Below, one piece after another: positions 16,329 to 27,533 of a stretch of 64,000 nucleotides of DNA. The notes under the pieces are model-generated. The model was not told the origin of the DNA. It did no database searches and saw only the letters and a list, made by a program, of their open reading frames with translations. The stretch's first letter is position 1. The number at the start of each line of letters is the position of its first letter. Source of the DNA: Planctomycetaceae bacterium UBA2671 (lineage in GTDB: Bacteria > Planctomycetota > Planctomycetia > Planctomycetales > Planctomycetaceae); the NCBI GenBank assembly GCA_002359185.1, contig DEML01000096.1, positions 12,560 through 76,559 of the forward strand, written 5' to 3'. The position numbers and the translations under genes were made by a program.

Positions 16329-19133
16329 TCAAGGGACAATTCTTGGAGTGGGAGCGTTGGGTAGCAACTTTGCCTCAGGTCCAAACGCTGTCAGATCGAC
16401 GGTTAAATCCTGAGCGGAAGCAGCCATTTCCAATTCGGAATAGAACTTACTGACGGACCATTGATCCCATGCCAGTCTGGGGAGATATTCCAGAAAATCT
16501 CTTGGCAATTCCCGTGAATTGGTATCAAGTATTGTCGCTGAGGTGTTGGTCTCGGTTTCGATGGAATTACTTCCATTGAGCGTCATCAAATTTTTCCAGC
16601 CAGCCAGAATGTTATGATTTCCATCCCAATGTAGCAGACCTTCCAGAGTACGATTCTCCAGTCCTGCTGAAAGCTGAATCATGGGCTGATCGATACGCCC
16701 CAGGATTAAACTGTCTTCCGTTCGGATTTTTAAGTCGACAGGCTGACGGGGAATTGTCATTCCGAGATCCAGTCGAATTAATCCATCATTGAGCAATGCG
16801 GTCACGCGTGAGAGACGCAATGTGAGTAAGTCTCTTTCAGCTCGCATCGATTTATCACCATGAAACCGAATCAAGGCACCATCGAGAGTGAGTAGTGATC
16901 GGCTGACTTCTACAGTTGAATCATCAGAGGATTCCGTAGAAACCAAATCCGCAACACCACGGAAAAAACACTCTTCAAATTGAACAAGTCTTTCGACAGC
17001 TGCAGCCCCGGCCCCCTGACTCATTTCATCAATAATCTGCTGAGCCGAACGATTCATTTTCACGATGGAAGCATCCGTCTGATATCGGGAGTCGACGGTA
17101 AAGGTCGACTGAGAACAGCGAAGTTTTGAGGTTCCTTCCACCAGAAACAGAGACCAGGCTTGAGTGACGGCATCGGGAATGGCGACCTGCAGGTGCAGAT
17201 TCTTGATCGTTAAAGAACCTCCATTGATGACAATAAAGTCCCGAGAGCGCGATGATGCAGCAAACTGCGAAGTATCAAACTGTAAAATCAATTCCGAACG
17301 TGTTGAACCACTGATCGTGATCGACTTATCGATGATTTTTAACTGATTGATTTTCTGGTAAGTGACCTGTCCCGGTTTGCCCAGAAATTCAATGACTCCT
17401 CCATCTGGAATGGCTTCCAGAGCAGATTCCAATGTCGACTGAAACCCAAGATCCTGGCCTTCCCGAGTAATTAATCGAAATTGTGAGCTTTCACCCAGAA
17501 CGTATTTCTCAACGGAATTCATTCCGGTCGAGCCATCATCGTTCACTGAACTCCCCGAGTCGTCCTGCTTTAATTGCTCCGTGATATCAGCTCGTAGAAT
17601 CCCGGCCTGCTGCTCTTCAAATGCAACCCGGCCCCAGTCAACTTCTATAGAACCGCTTTGAAAAAAACCGTCAAATATATCCTCGGAATGCACAAGATCG
17701 TTTGTAATTGGAGACGGATAGCCAGGAGGAATCTGGCTCAGCTCTTTACGATCATCGCCCAGCGTAAGATCGCTGGATTTTTTCGTGGAGTCGACCGAAT
17801 TCGTCAATGAATTTAGAGGAGAATTTTCTGAACCTGATGGTTGATTCCGAATTGCGTCAGGAGACATTTCTGCCGGGAAAAACGTCTGCGTACTTCCATC
17901 ATTTTCCAGAGTACTCACGGTACGATTGAGATCATTATCAATTTGTGCTGATTGCTCTAATGACCAGCGATCAAAAGTAATTGCGACGACACAGGCGATT
18001 GCAAATGTTCCCAGCCACCACCAGAACAGACGCATCGGAATTGTTCCCGTGCTGCCTGCCGTTGACGTTTGCCAGGTCAAGCCATCGGGATGAATTGCCC
18101 GTAACCCCGACTGGGCAGCCATTTCGAGGAGATCTTCAATCAATGATTGAGGCGACCAGTAGCGATCGTCAGGATCACTCGCCATCATTTTCTTGACGAT
18201 CCTGGCCAGTTCCCGAGGAATGTTGGGATTCTTATCCCGTGGATCGGGGGTTGGCTTTCCCTGATGATCGAGCAGCTTCTGCAAGACCGTTCCATCTGCA
18301 TAAGGGGGCACGCCGGTCAGCATGTGGTAGGCTGTGCAGCCGAGTGAATAAATATCGCTCCTAACATCGACATTGCGAGGATCACGCGCCTGTTCGGGAG
18401 AAATATAATCGAAGGTGCCGAGCGTTGTCCCTGAAACTGTTAAATCCAGAGATTGCTCATCGAGTCGTTCTTTTCGGGCCAGACCCCAGTCAACAAGTTT
18501 GACTTTTCCGGACGACATCATAATCAAGTTGGAAGGCTTGATATCGCGGTGCACCACCCCTGCTGCAGCGGTATGCTTCAATGCGACAGCGATTTGCAAC
18601 AGCAGATTGACCGTCTCAAACGAATCAACGGAGCCACGCCGACGAATCAGTTCTCGAATCGTGATCCCTTCCACATATTCAAATGCAATGTAATGCAGCC
18701 CTTTGTCTTCGCCGATGGAATAAATTCGGGCGACATTTTCATGGTCGAGTCGGGCGGCTGATTTAGCTTCATTATGAAAGCGTTTGATGGAAGATGTATC
18801 GTTCGCTTGAGAAGGTGACAGGACTTTCAGTGCGATCGTCCGATCTAACTGCTCATCTCGAGCCTTAAAAACAGCCCCCATTCCCCCGGCTCCGATACGG
18901 GATTCCACCATATATTGCCCGAGCCGCAGATTGTCAGGTAAATTGGGTTGTTCCTCACGACCGGTTGTGCCAGGAAAAAGACGAGCCAGTAATGAAGAGT
19001 CGGGTGGAGTTGAATCAGCATCTTTCAGCTTGACCTGAGAAGACTCTGTGGGATTTGAACGAATAACCGTCACCGGATCCAGACTGTGGCCACGGTATGC
19101 CGTGCTCGGAATGTCCTGGGCCGATGATGACAT
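16329..19133 (-). CDS. Membrane-anchored Ser/Thr protein kinase with extracytoplasmic beta-helix-like domain
   Basis: This 934-residue protein has a Hanks-type kinase domain at about residues 75-340: Gly loop GAGGMGAVF (81-89), catalytic Lys103 (ALKVL), HRDIKPSN (195-202), DWG in place of DFG (215-217), GTFDYISPEQA (239-249) and DxxSLG. A transmembrane helix spans about 367-387. The outer part has an acidic linker and then ~400 residues with pectin-lyase-like repeats (GGVIEFLGKPG, GGSLTIKNLHL, STFTVDS), typical of a right-handed beta helix. Planctomycetes encode many such kinases with diverse sensor domains. The ligand is unknown. The downstream degenerate mutase may be co-expressed. Confidence 0.92.
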   Translation of the reverse strand: MSSSAQDIPSTAYRGHSLDPVTVIRSNPTESSQVKLKDADSTPPDSSLLARLFPGTTGREEQPNLPDNLRLGQYMVESRIGAGGMGAVFKARDEQLDRTIALKVLSPSQANDTSSIKRFHNEAKSAARLDHENVARIYSIGEDKGLHYIAFEYVEGITIRELIRRRGSVDSFETVNLLLQIAVALKHTAAAGVVHRDIKPSNLIMMSSGKVKLVDWGLARKERLDEQSLDLTVSGTTLGTFDYISPEQARDPRNVDVRSDIYSLGCTAYHMLTGVPPYADGTVLQKLLDHQGKPTPDPRDKNPNIPRELARIVKKMMASDPDDRYWSPQSLIEDLLEMAAQSGLRAIHPDGLTWQTSTAGSTGTIPMRLFWWWLGTFAIACVVAITFDRWSLEQSAQIDNDLNRTVSTLENDGSTQTFFPAEMSPDAIRNQPSGSENSPLNSLTNSVDSTKKSSDLTLGDDRKELSQIPPGYPSPITNDLVHSEDIFDGFFQSGSIEVDWGRVAFEEQQAGILRADITEQLKQDDSGSSVNDDGSTGMNSVEKYVLGESSQFRLITREGQDLGFQSTLESALEAIPDGGVIEFLGKPGQVTYQKINQLKIIDKSITISGSTRSELILQFDTSQFAASSRSRDFIVINGGSLTIKNLHLQVAIPDAVTQAWSLFLVEGTSKLRCSQSTFTVDSRYQTDASIVKMNRSAQQIIDEMSQGAGAAAVERLVQFEECFFRGVADLVSTESSDDSTVEVSRSLLTLDGALIRFHGDKSMRAERDLLTLRLSRVTALLNDGLIRLDLGMTIPRQPVDLKIRTEDSLILGRIDQPMIQLSAGLENRTLEGLLHWDGNHNILAGWKNLMTLNGSNSIETETNTSATILDTNSRELPRDFLEYLPRLAWDQWSVSKFYSELEMAASAQDLTVDLTAFGPEAKLLPNAPTPRIVP

Positions 19134-19522
19134 AAATTCAAGTCTGTTAATTAATGGAAAAATTAAAGAGTCTAATCGACTTTGCGAATGTTTTACGTAC
19201 TATTCCAAAGACGACAGGAACGTCGAGAATGTTCAGAATATTTCCCCGGAAATTGGGTCAGAAGTAAAAGCTTGTGTTGGAATGTATTATTGAATATGGA
19301 GTTATGATAATTTATAGTGATTCGCGTCTGCAGAGAATGCATGAAATATTATACCATGCATCTCGCCAGGAAAAATACGATTCCGTTCAATTTTGCGAAA
19401 TGGCTCACAGTTTGATCGGGGCTGAATAACTAAAATTCCCTCATCTTTGAAGCATAAACATGCTTATATGAATCCGAAAAACCTCCAATAAAAAACTTAC
19501 TCTCAACCCTCGGAGAATACAC
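19134..19522. other. Divergent intergenic region, 389 bp, no gene seen
   Basis: AT-rich spacer between the kinase gene (minus) and the HMA lipoprotein gene (plus). It contains no repeat element or supported frame. The 81-codon frame crossing 19048-19293 is an antisense shadow extended by chance. Confidence 0.5.
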
Positions 19523-19900
19523 ATGTACACAAGATTTTTAACTCTCGCTGCACTCATTTGCTGTATCGGTTGTAGTGAATCAACTTCACCACAAACTTCT
19601 ACAAATGAAACGAATACCCCCGCAATCCCGACGACGCCCGTTAAATACGAATCGGGTCAAACCCTGACAGTTAATGTTCCTGACATGCATTGCCCGTTTG
19701 CCTGCTATCCTAAGGTGAAGCAGACCATTGCCGATCAACCAGGAGTCGAGAGCGTTGAACTTGTAGAGCAGGAAGATGAAAATGCGATCAACGATCCTCG
19801 GATCATTGTGAAACTCAATGGTGAATTTGATTCCACTTCTGCAATTGATGCGTTAAGCAAAGTAGGCTTCAAAGAATCGCAAGTTGTCGCGACCAAATAA
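19523..19900 (+). CDS. Lipoprotein with heavy-metal-associated (HMA) domain
   Basis: The 125-residue product has a lipoprotein signal peptide with lipobox CIGC (lipidated Cys17), a Thr/Pro-rich linker, then an HMA ferredoxin-like fold: TLTVNVPDMHCPFACYPKV, with Cys57 and Cys61. The spacing is CxxxC rather than the canonical CxxC of copper chaperones. The following beta-alpha-beta pattern (GVESVELVEQED, IDALSKVGFKESQVV) is intact. The altered spacing weakens a simple Cu(I) chaperone role. CPFACYPKV matches a variant I recall in exported planctomycete HMA proteins. It is monocistronic with a terminator downstream. Confidence 0.85.
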   Translation: MYTRFLTLAALICCIGCSESTSPQTSTNETNTPAIPTTPVKYESGQTLTVNVPDMHCPFACYPKVKQTIADQPGVESVELVEQEDENAINDPRIIVKLNGEFDSTSAIDALSKVGFKESQVVATK

Positions 19901-19926
19901 TTTTTGACACTTCCGCTGAAATCATA

Positions 19927-19957
19927 AAGGAACCGAAATCTTGTTCGGTTCCTTTTT
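19927..19957. terminator. Bidirectional rho-independent terminator between HMA lipoprotein and PQQ-type protein
   Basis: Stem AAGGAACCGAA (19927-19937) pairs with TTCGGTTCCTT (19944-19954), and T-runs follow on both strands. It lies between convergent genes. Confidence 0.9.
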
Positions 19958-20009
19958 TGATGATGAAATGCTGAGATACGTATCGCCTGATTGTGAAACA
20001 AAACAATTG

Positions 20010-21326
20010 TCACTCGGCAATGCAATACAAATGAGTCGTAGTTCTCATAAAGAGCTCATTGCCTTTGACGGCTGCGGAACCCATGCAGCCTGTATCCAGC
20101 GTATTTTCGGCGACCAGTTCGAAGGTTTTTCCCGACTTGAAGACGGTCGTCACGCCTTCTTTATTGGACACATAAATATTGCCATTGGCCAGGAGTGGCG
20201 AAGCCGAATACTGCCCGGGAAAACGCTCCTGCCAAACTTGATCTCCTGTTTTTGCGTCCAGCATTGTGGCAATGCCAGCATCTCCGACGAAAAACAGATC
20301 ATTCTCAACTAGTAACAACGAAGGTGTTTTCGGGATTTGGCGATCCGCAGTCCAGACAACATGACTCTCAGTCACATCACCTGTCCCATCGTATTTCACC
20401 GCAACCAGACGGGATTGCATGAAACTGGTACAGACATAAGCCATCCCGTTTCCAACCACGGGCTTGGGTACTGTGGAAAATCCCAACTGTCCATACCCAG
20501 CTTTCCAAAGCTCTTTACCAGTAGCCGGATCATAACCATAAACCCAATTCGCAGCTGGAGAGATAATTTGATCCTTCCCATTCACGGCTTGAATTGTGGG
20601 AGTACCGTAGGCTTTCTTCATTTCTGGTTTGGGATTCATTTCCCCTGAGCGATCTGTTTTCCAGACGACACGACCATCGTCTTTATTCATCGCAGCCAGA
20701 AATTGAAAATCGATCCCATCAAAATGAATGATCAGCAAATCATTCCACAGGACAGGAGAACTTCCGGGACCATTTTGATGATCGACATGCAATTCCTGAT
20801 TCTGCCACAACAGTTCACCTGACTCCGCATCGATACAGCAGGTACCATAGTCGCCGAAATGACAATAGAGCCGCCCTTCTGAAATGACAGGCGTTGGAGA
20901 GGCGTAACTGTTTGTGGCATGCTTGGGATTAGCTCCTGGAAACTGGAAGCAGACGACATCGTGAAGCATTTTTCCTGTCGCCACATCATAGGCAATCGCC
21001 TTGAGCGTCAAAGGTCCACCAAACTGAATCCCTCGCGGGTTTGCCAGTTGAGCTAACTTCGCCTCCTCTTCCTCTGCAGAGAGCGGCTCAACGATAGCCG
21101 TGGTCAACCAGATTTGATTCCCTGAAATCACTGGCGATGAAAATCCTTCTCCAGCCACCGGCACCTTCCAGCGAACATTTTCCGTTTCACTCCAATGAGT
21201 TGGCAGCTCGGCATTTTCTGCATGCCCGTTGCCGTCTGGTCCGCGAAACTGAGGCCATTCGTCAGCTGCCTGTGTAACACCAGCAGTGAGACAAAGAGTG
21301 AGCATCCAGGAGAAAAGACGATGCAT
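20010..21326 (-). CDS. Exported PQQ-like beta-propeller protein
   Basis: The 438-residue protein starts with a signal peptide (MHRLFSWMLTLCLTAGVTQA). It is an eight-blade-type PQQ/BamB-like propeller: the first blade has DEWPQFRGPDGNG, a signature of planctomycete PQQ-like proteins, followed by blades with GELLWQN, GRVVWKTD, GKELWKAG, GDQVWQERFPG and similar Trp-docking motifs. True PQQ enzymes carry extra Cys and metal ligands that are not evident here, so a structural or binding role is more likely than a dehydrogenase. It is monocistronic. Confidence 0.9.
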   Translation of the reverse strand: MHRLFSWMLTLCLTAGVTQAADEWPQFRGPDGNGHAENAELPTHWSETENVRWKVPVAGEGFSSPVISGNQIWLTTAIVEPLSAEEEEAKLAQLANPRGIQFGGPLTLKAIAYDVATGKMLHDVVCFQFPGANPKHATNSYASPTPVISEGRLYCHFGDYGTCCIDAESGELLWQNQELHVDHQNGPGSSPVLWNDLLIIHFDGIDFQFLAAMNKDDGRVVWKTDRSGEMNPKPEMKKAYGTPTIQAVNGKDQIISPAANWVYGYDPATGKELWKAGYGQLGFSTVPKPVVGNGMAYVCTSFMQSRLVAVKYDGTGDVTESHVVWTADRQIPKTPSLLLVENDLFFVGDAGIATMLDAKTGDQVWQERFPGQYSASPLLANGNIYVSNKEGVTTVFKSGKTFELVAENTLDTGCMGSAAVKGNELFMRTTTHLYCIAE

Positions 21327-21565
21327 GGTTGATTCCGATTCTCAAAATAATTCAGGCGGGAGGTGCAAGGGAATAAGTTCAGGAGAGTGTCTCAATTTCC
21401 TCAAGCTGAAATTTTCTTCATATCAGCCTCTCGGATAGACAATTAGGATAACTTTCTTTATCGTCAACATCAATCAACACCAACGCATGTGTTGTTCAGA
21501 ATAACCAGCGTAGCCCCCAACTCAACCAGCTGATCAATATTCAATTCTCAGTGAAAGAGATCATT

Positions 21566-22666
21566 ATGAATCAGAACAATCAAGAAACGTCACCATCAGC
21601 TCAGAAGAATGTCTCTCGCCGTAAGTTTCTCCAGACAACTTCATTAGCGACAGCTGCAACATTCGCGACTCCATTTTTTGTCCATGCCGAGAAAAAATCA
21701 GGCGGCTCTGAAACGATCATTGGATCTGGCGAGCATACCTATCGCTGCATCCACAACTGGGGAAACGATTCCCTCCCCGCCGACCACAAATATGGAAATG
21801 CTTCCCACGGAACAGCTGTCGATGAACAGGGATTGATTTACATCACGCACTATGGCAACCCGGGATCGGTGTTTGTGTTTGACGCAAAAGGCCAACTGGT
21901 CAAAACCCTGGGAGATATTCATGCCGGTCATGGGCATGGCATCGATATTCGCCGCGAAGGAAATCAGGAATTTATTTATCTCTCACCGAGTGAAAGCAAT
22001 CTCTCATTTGCAAAAATCACTCTGGATGGAGAAGTTGTCTGGCAGCGTGGTAAAGTGGAATTGAACAAAGACAGCGGCGTTTATGACGCACCTGGCATCC
22101 GATATCGCCCGACCAACATCAGCTTCCGGCCCGATGGCGGATATTATCTCGGAGATGGCTATGGGAGTAACTACCTGTTCGAATACGACAAATCCGACAA
22201 GTTTGTTCAGGCTCTCGGCGGCAAAGGCAACGCAAATGGTCAGTTCAGCACTCCCCACGGGCATTGGTTAGATACGCGATCTGGTAAACCACAACTGGTC
22301 GTCGCAGACAGGGCCAACAAGCGTTTGCAATGGTTCAACCTGGATGGCTCCCATGCAAAAACCCTGGACGGGTTCTTATTCCCAGCTGATATCGATACCC
22401 AGGGCGACCTGATGCTCGTGCCCGATTTACATGCCCGTATCACCATTCTGGATAAAGACAATCAGACCGTTGCTCAACTGGGTGATGATGAAACCTGGCG
22501 GGCTGAAGTGCTCGATGGCAATAACAAAATGCGTGCCTCACCTGAGAAATGGCAAGCCGGAAAGTTCGTCCATCCGCACGATGCCTGCTTCGACAAAGAG
22601 GGCAACATTTTTGTAGCCGAGTGGGTTGTCGGAGGACGTGTTACGAAACTGGAAAAAGTCAGCTGA
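21566..22666 (+). CDS. Tat-exported NHL-repeat beta-propeller protein
   Basis: The ATG at 21566 follows AAAGAGAT. The N-terminus carries a twin-arginine signal (SRRKFLQTTSLATAATFATP; Arg18-Arg19), so it is exported folded. The mature part of about 330 residues has six-bladed-propeller repeats of NHL type: HGTAVDEQGLIYITHYG, GHGIDIRREG, PTNISFRPDGGYYLGDGYG, FSTPHGHWLD, PADIDTQGDLMLVPDL and HPHDACFDKEGNIFVAEW. Such proteins are abundant in planctomycetes near carbohydrate and sulfatase genes. No catalytic residues are clear. A terminator follows the gene. Confidence 0.88.
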   Translation: MNQNNQETSPSAQKNVSRRKFLQTTSLATAATFATPFFVHAEKKSGGSETIIGSGEHTYRCIHNWGNDSLPADHKYGNASHGTAVDEQGLIYITHYGNPGSVFVFDAKGQLVKTLGDIHAGHGHGIDIRREGNQEFIYLSPSESNLSFAKITLDGEVVWQRGKVELNKDSGVYDAPGIRYRPTNISFRPDGGYYLGDGYGSNYLFEYDKSDKFVQALGGKGNANGQFSTPHGHWLDTRSGKPQLVVADRANKRLQWFNLDGSHAKTLDGFLFPADIDTQGDLMLVPDLHARITILDKDNQTVAQLGDDETWRAEVLDGNNKMRASPEKWQAGKFVHPHDACFDKEGNIFVAEWVVGGRVTKLEKVS

Positions 22667-22694
22667 GTGTCGCACTCTTAATCAGATAAAAAGG

Positions 22695-22730
22695 CGAGCC
22701 GAGTAACGAAAGACTCAGCTCGTTTTTTTT
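22695..22730 (+). terminator. Rho-independent terminator after NHL-repeat gene
   Basis: Stem CGAGCCGAGT (22695-22704) pairs with ACTCAGCTCG (22713-22722) with one C/A mismatch, followed by eight T residues. Confidence 0.9.
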
Positions 22731-22742
22731 GACTTGTGACAT

Positions 22743-24263
22743 TTACTCATCGAGACTGGCGACACCCTGAGTCACGCGACGGGCAATTGATTCGGTGCCG
22801 GACGGATTCTTCACCGCTTTCACATTCGTGAACGCCTTGACCGGGACGTTGATAGATTCCTCCAGATTCAGGCAGGCTTCAATAATTCCCTCACCGACAT
22901 CAGTTGAAGTCAACCGAAGTGGAATTTCAAAAGACTGACCTGGCTTGGGAACGTCGATCTGTTTGACCAGCTTGGGGCCGACTTGATGTTGCACCCCTTT
23001 CAGAAATCCAATCGTTAATTCAGAGGGATTGAAGGTTTTATCGCTGTTGTTTTCGACGAGAATCACAGCATCAAAATCCTGTCCACTTTCCACTTCAACG
23101 GGGACGGTGACTGACACTGAAACATCGGGAATAATGACATTAGTTGCGGTCGCAAGAGTTTCGAAAACTTGAATCAACGATTCTGATTTCAACATCCCCA
23201 GATCGGTAGGCGTGAAGCAGGTGACCTGCAAAGTTCGCGTTTCAGAGGGTTGCAGTTCTTCAAGATTCCAGAACAATGCGTCATTCACCAAAGTCGCGAC
23301 TGGCGAGGTGGTGTCCACCAGATTCAAGTCTGCACATTGCTCTGTGACATAAACATGGGGAATCGCTCTGCATCCCTGGTTTGTGACATCCAGATAATAA
23401 GTCAGTCTGGCTTTCCCGGAAATGTGAGAGGGATATCGTTTACTCAGTTGCACAACACCTGAAGCGATAACCTTAGGTTGCAACGAATTACCAGAGTGAT
23501 CGAGTGGCGACGGTCTACGTATTTCTTCTGGAGCCTGACGTTTTGCAGAAGTCAACCAGAGTTGACGTGGTGGCTGAAAAGCAAATCCGCTCTCATTAAA
23601 GACTGCAACTCCCCATCGACTTGCAGCCAGAGTCTTCATATCCACATTGCCCGAATATTGACTTTGTACAATATTCGACTGGATCGCCTCCGAATAATAT
23701 GAGTCTGCGATCAATTCGGTGGATGAGGACTCCGCAAACAACTCCGGCTGCTGAGTCCATGTTCGTGGCGCAACAGGAACCGATGGCTTTTCATCGGGAG
23801 GAGGAGCAAACATCGCGAAAGGATCTTCAAACTCTTTGGGTTCTGGTTTTGGCTCCGGCTTTGGATCTGATCTTTCAACCACCGGCATTTCATAAGCAGC
23901 CTGCATGATTTCAATAGGGTATGAGGCTTCAATCACACGGGGTTCGATCTCTGTCACTGTATTAACTTCAAGTTCTACCTCCTTGGGTTTAACTTTCTGA
24001 ATTGGCGCAGCGACAAATTGAATGGATTGAGTTTTCTGAGGCTTGGCGACAGTCTCTGAGTCCAATGTTTCCAGGAATAACAGAAACACTAAGAACAAAG
24101 CCAGATACCCGGCAACCGCAGTCAGCCTCCACGACTGATGTTCATCACCCTTGAGCAGTAAATACCCCTGCAACTGTGTACGACGACTGTAGCGCGTCCA
24201 GTAATCAAGAATATCTCGTGAGTCCCTGCGGGACCAGTCGGGGGGATATGGATTAGAATGCAC
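22743..24263 (-). CDS. Membrane-anchored DUF11-type repeat protein
   Basis: The 506-residue product has a short cytoplasmic N-terminus, one transmembrane helix at about residues 46-66 (TAVAGYLALFLVFLLFLETL), a long Pro/Glu-rich stalk (KPEPKPEPKEFEDPFAMFAPPP) and two immunoglobulin-like DUF11/CARDB-type domains. The first has KARLTYYLDVTNQGCRAIPH, with LEELQPSETRTLQVTC. The second has VEVESGQDFDAVILVENNSDKTF. This is a cell-envelope anchored protein, perhaps structural. It is divergent from the pilin-like gene. Confidence 0.82.
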   Translation of the reverse strand: MHSNPYPPDWSRRDSRDILDYWTRYSRRTQLQGYLLLKGDEHQSWRLTAVAGYLALFLVFLLFLETLDSETVAKPQKTQSIQFVAAPIQKVKPKEVELEVNTVTEIEPRVIEASYPIEIMQAAYEMPVVERSDPKPEPKPEPKEFEDPFAMFAPPPDEKPSVPVAPRTWTQQPELFAESSSTELIADSYYSEAIQSNIVQSQYSGNVDMKTLAASRWGVAVFNESGFAFQPPRQLWLTSAKRQAPEEIRRPSPLDHSGNSLQPKVIASGVVQLSKRYPSHISGKARLTYYLDVTNQGCRAIPHVYVTEQCADLNLVDTTSPVATLVNDALFWNLEELQPSETRTLQVTCFTPTDLGMLKSESLIQVFETLATATNVIIPDVSVSVTVPVEVESGQDFDAVILVENNSDKTFNPSELTIGFLKGVQHQVGPKLVKQIDVPKPGQSFEIPLRLTSTDVGEGIIEACLNLEESINVPVKAFTNVKAVKNPSGTESIARRVTQGVASLDE

Positions 24264-24535
24264 TGCGCGACTCCCTTCGGCAGAAAAATTTCAAGCTCAA
24301 AGCCTGATTGTATTTTCTACCATTGGTTGAGCACAAGTTCAGTTTTTGAACGGAAACACCGCCCTGGACATGAACATGCAACCACTGTTTCTCGGAAATT
24401 TCAGAGAATTAACAAAAAAGTACATACTTATTCGACAATGTATTATATGTTCAGTTGCAGGATTCAAAAAACATCTTCAAATGAACAATACCTATCTGAT
24501 TTTTCAAAATCACTATTCTTTTCGAAAGTCTTTCA

Positions 24536-25522
24536 ATGAGCTTGATATCTCCCAACCCCAATTTGCGCCGCGCTTTTACATTAATCGAACTGCTGGTCGT
24601 CATTGCAATCATTGCCATATTGGTTGCTTTATTACTCCCGGCAGTCCAACAGGCTCGTGAAGCGGCTCGCCGCAGTAGTTGCAAAAACAATCTTAAGCAA
24701 CTTGGCTTAGCGATGCACAACTATCACGATGTGCACAAACAATTTCCTCCCGCAGCAATCAATTTGACCCAAAATCCTGCTCCCGAGAACTGCCGTCATG
24801 CCGATTGGGGTGCAACATGGATTCTGATGGCACTCCCATTCATCGAACAGGGTGCACTTTACGATCAGTATAATTTTGAACAAGTGGCCCGAAATGGCAA
24901 TGCCACTTCTGGCAATAATCAAGTCACTCGAAGAAGACTTGAAGCAATTCTCTGCCCCTCACATCCTACGAACAGTTCTCTACTAACACAGGATTTTACT
25001 GGATTTGAAAAAGGGAATTATGGTGTCAACCTTGGATCTGGCTACAATTTGGAAAGGGATCACTTCAATGACTCTAATCGAAGAGGTCCATTCAGTGTGG
25101 TAGGTATGTACGGCGCAAAATTCCGAGATATGACAGATGGAACTTCTAATTGTATCCTTATTAGCGAAATTGTGACTGGCATTGGTGGTGGAGATGATAA
25201 AGGAGCGTGGGGCTGGTGCTCAGGACCTACATTTAACGGATCAAGTGGTTGTGGAAGTAATCGAATACTGACACCAAATACAACGCTCAGAACTGATTGC
25301 TCACACTACGCTTCCAACAATAACAGTGATAATAATTTCAATCGTCGAAATAATCCTGATGCGGCAGCCAATGGTGGTGTTGCATCACGGTCCTATCACA
25401 CTGGTGGTGTGCAATCAACTCTTGGAGATGGAACGGTCAGATTCATTTCTGAAAACATTGATCAGACAGTTTGGACGAATCTATTAGCCATTCAGGATGG
25501 TAATGTCCTGGGTGAATTCTAA
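24536..25522 (+). CDS. DUF1559 protein with type IV pilin-like N-terminus
   Basis: The N-terminal RRAFTLIELLVVIAIIAILV is a class III prepilin signal: cleavage before Phe, Glu at +5 and a hydrophobic helix. It is followed by the planctomycete signature LLPAVQQAREAARRSSCKNNLKQLGLAMHNYHD and the DUF1559 (SBP_bac_10-like) C-terminal domain, with the ending GVQSTLGDGTVRFISENI. The 328-residue length is typical. Planctomycetes carry dozens to hundreds of paralogues; they are presumed pseudopilins or surface proteins secreted by a type II/IV pilus-like machine. The Shine-Dalgarno is weak. A terminator follows. Confidence 0.95.
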   Translation: MSLISPNPNLRRAFTLIELLVVIAIIAILVALLLPAVQQAREAARRSSCKNNLKQLGLAMHNYHDVHKQFPPAAINLTQNPAPENCRHADWGATWILMALPFIEQGALYDQYNFEQVARNGNATSGNNQVTRRRLEAILCPSHPTNSSLLTQDFTGFEKGNYGVNLGSGYNLERDHFNDSNRRGPFSVVGMYGAKFRDMTDGTSNCILISEIVTGIGGGDDKGAWGWCSGPTFNGSSGCGSNRILTPNTTLRTDCSHYASNNNSDNNFNRRNNPDAAANGGVASRSYHTGGVQSTLGDGTVRFISENIDQTVWTNLLAIQDGNVLGEF

Positions 25523-25572
25523 TCTGCTGATATGATTTTAATTTAGTAATTCACTAATTTCATGTTGGACTC

Positions 25573-25607
25573 AAAAAGGACGTTTCAGAAATGAGCCGTC
25601 CTTTTTT
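25573..25607 (+). terminator. Rho-independent terminator after DUF1559 gene
   Basis: Stem AAAAAGGACG (25573-25582) pairs with CGTCCTTTTT (25597-25606) across a 14-base loop, followed by T residues. Confidence 0.88.
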
Positions 25608-25759
25608 CGCACTACCCAGTTAACTCCCATGAGACTTGAGTATCTATCAAACTGTTCACATGCTGGCAAAAGTTGATGTGAAATCGTATGTTATTTCCTG
25701 ATTTGAATTGCTCGGTATGATTGAATACTCCATCTACTTAACACCAATAAGGAAATAGC

Positions 25760-27247
<1,488 letters not shown>

Positions 27248-27287
27248 TTAAAAAATAAGGCCGATGAATTTGCCTTAACAACATATG

Positions 27288-27323
27288 ATAGCCGCATGAC
27301 TCCACTGTCATGCGGCTATTTTT
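27288..27323 (+). terminator. Rho-independent terminator after the oxidoreductase gene
   Basis: Stem ATAGCCGCATGAC (27288-27300) pairs exactly with 27307-27319 across a 6-base loop and is followed by a T-run. Confidence 0.93.
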
Positions 27324-27533
27324 GTGTCGGTATCTTTATTGCGATCGTTAAAATTTGCAAAACTATCGCAATCAGAAATAATATCACACTTGATTGAGTT
27401 GCTTCAGTTGGTGAGGCAGTTTCGACTTCTTCATTCACGTCACGAATAAGCTTCAACTTTTTGGTCAACAATAACTTCGTAACCTAAGCTACATCAAATA
27501 ATATTGCATGATTACTGTAATTTAGAGGCTTTA

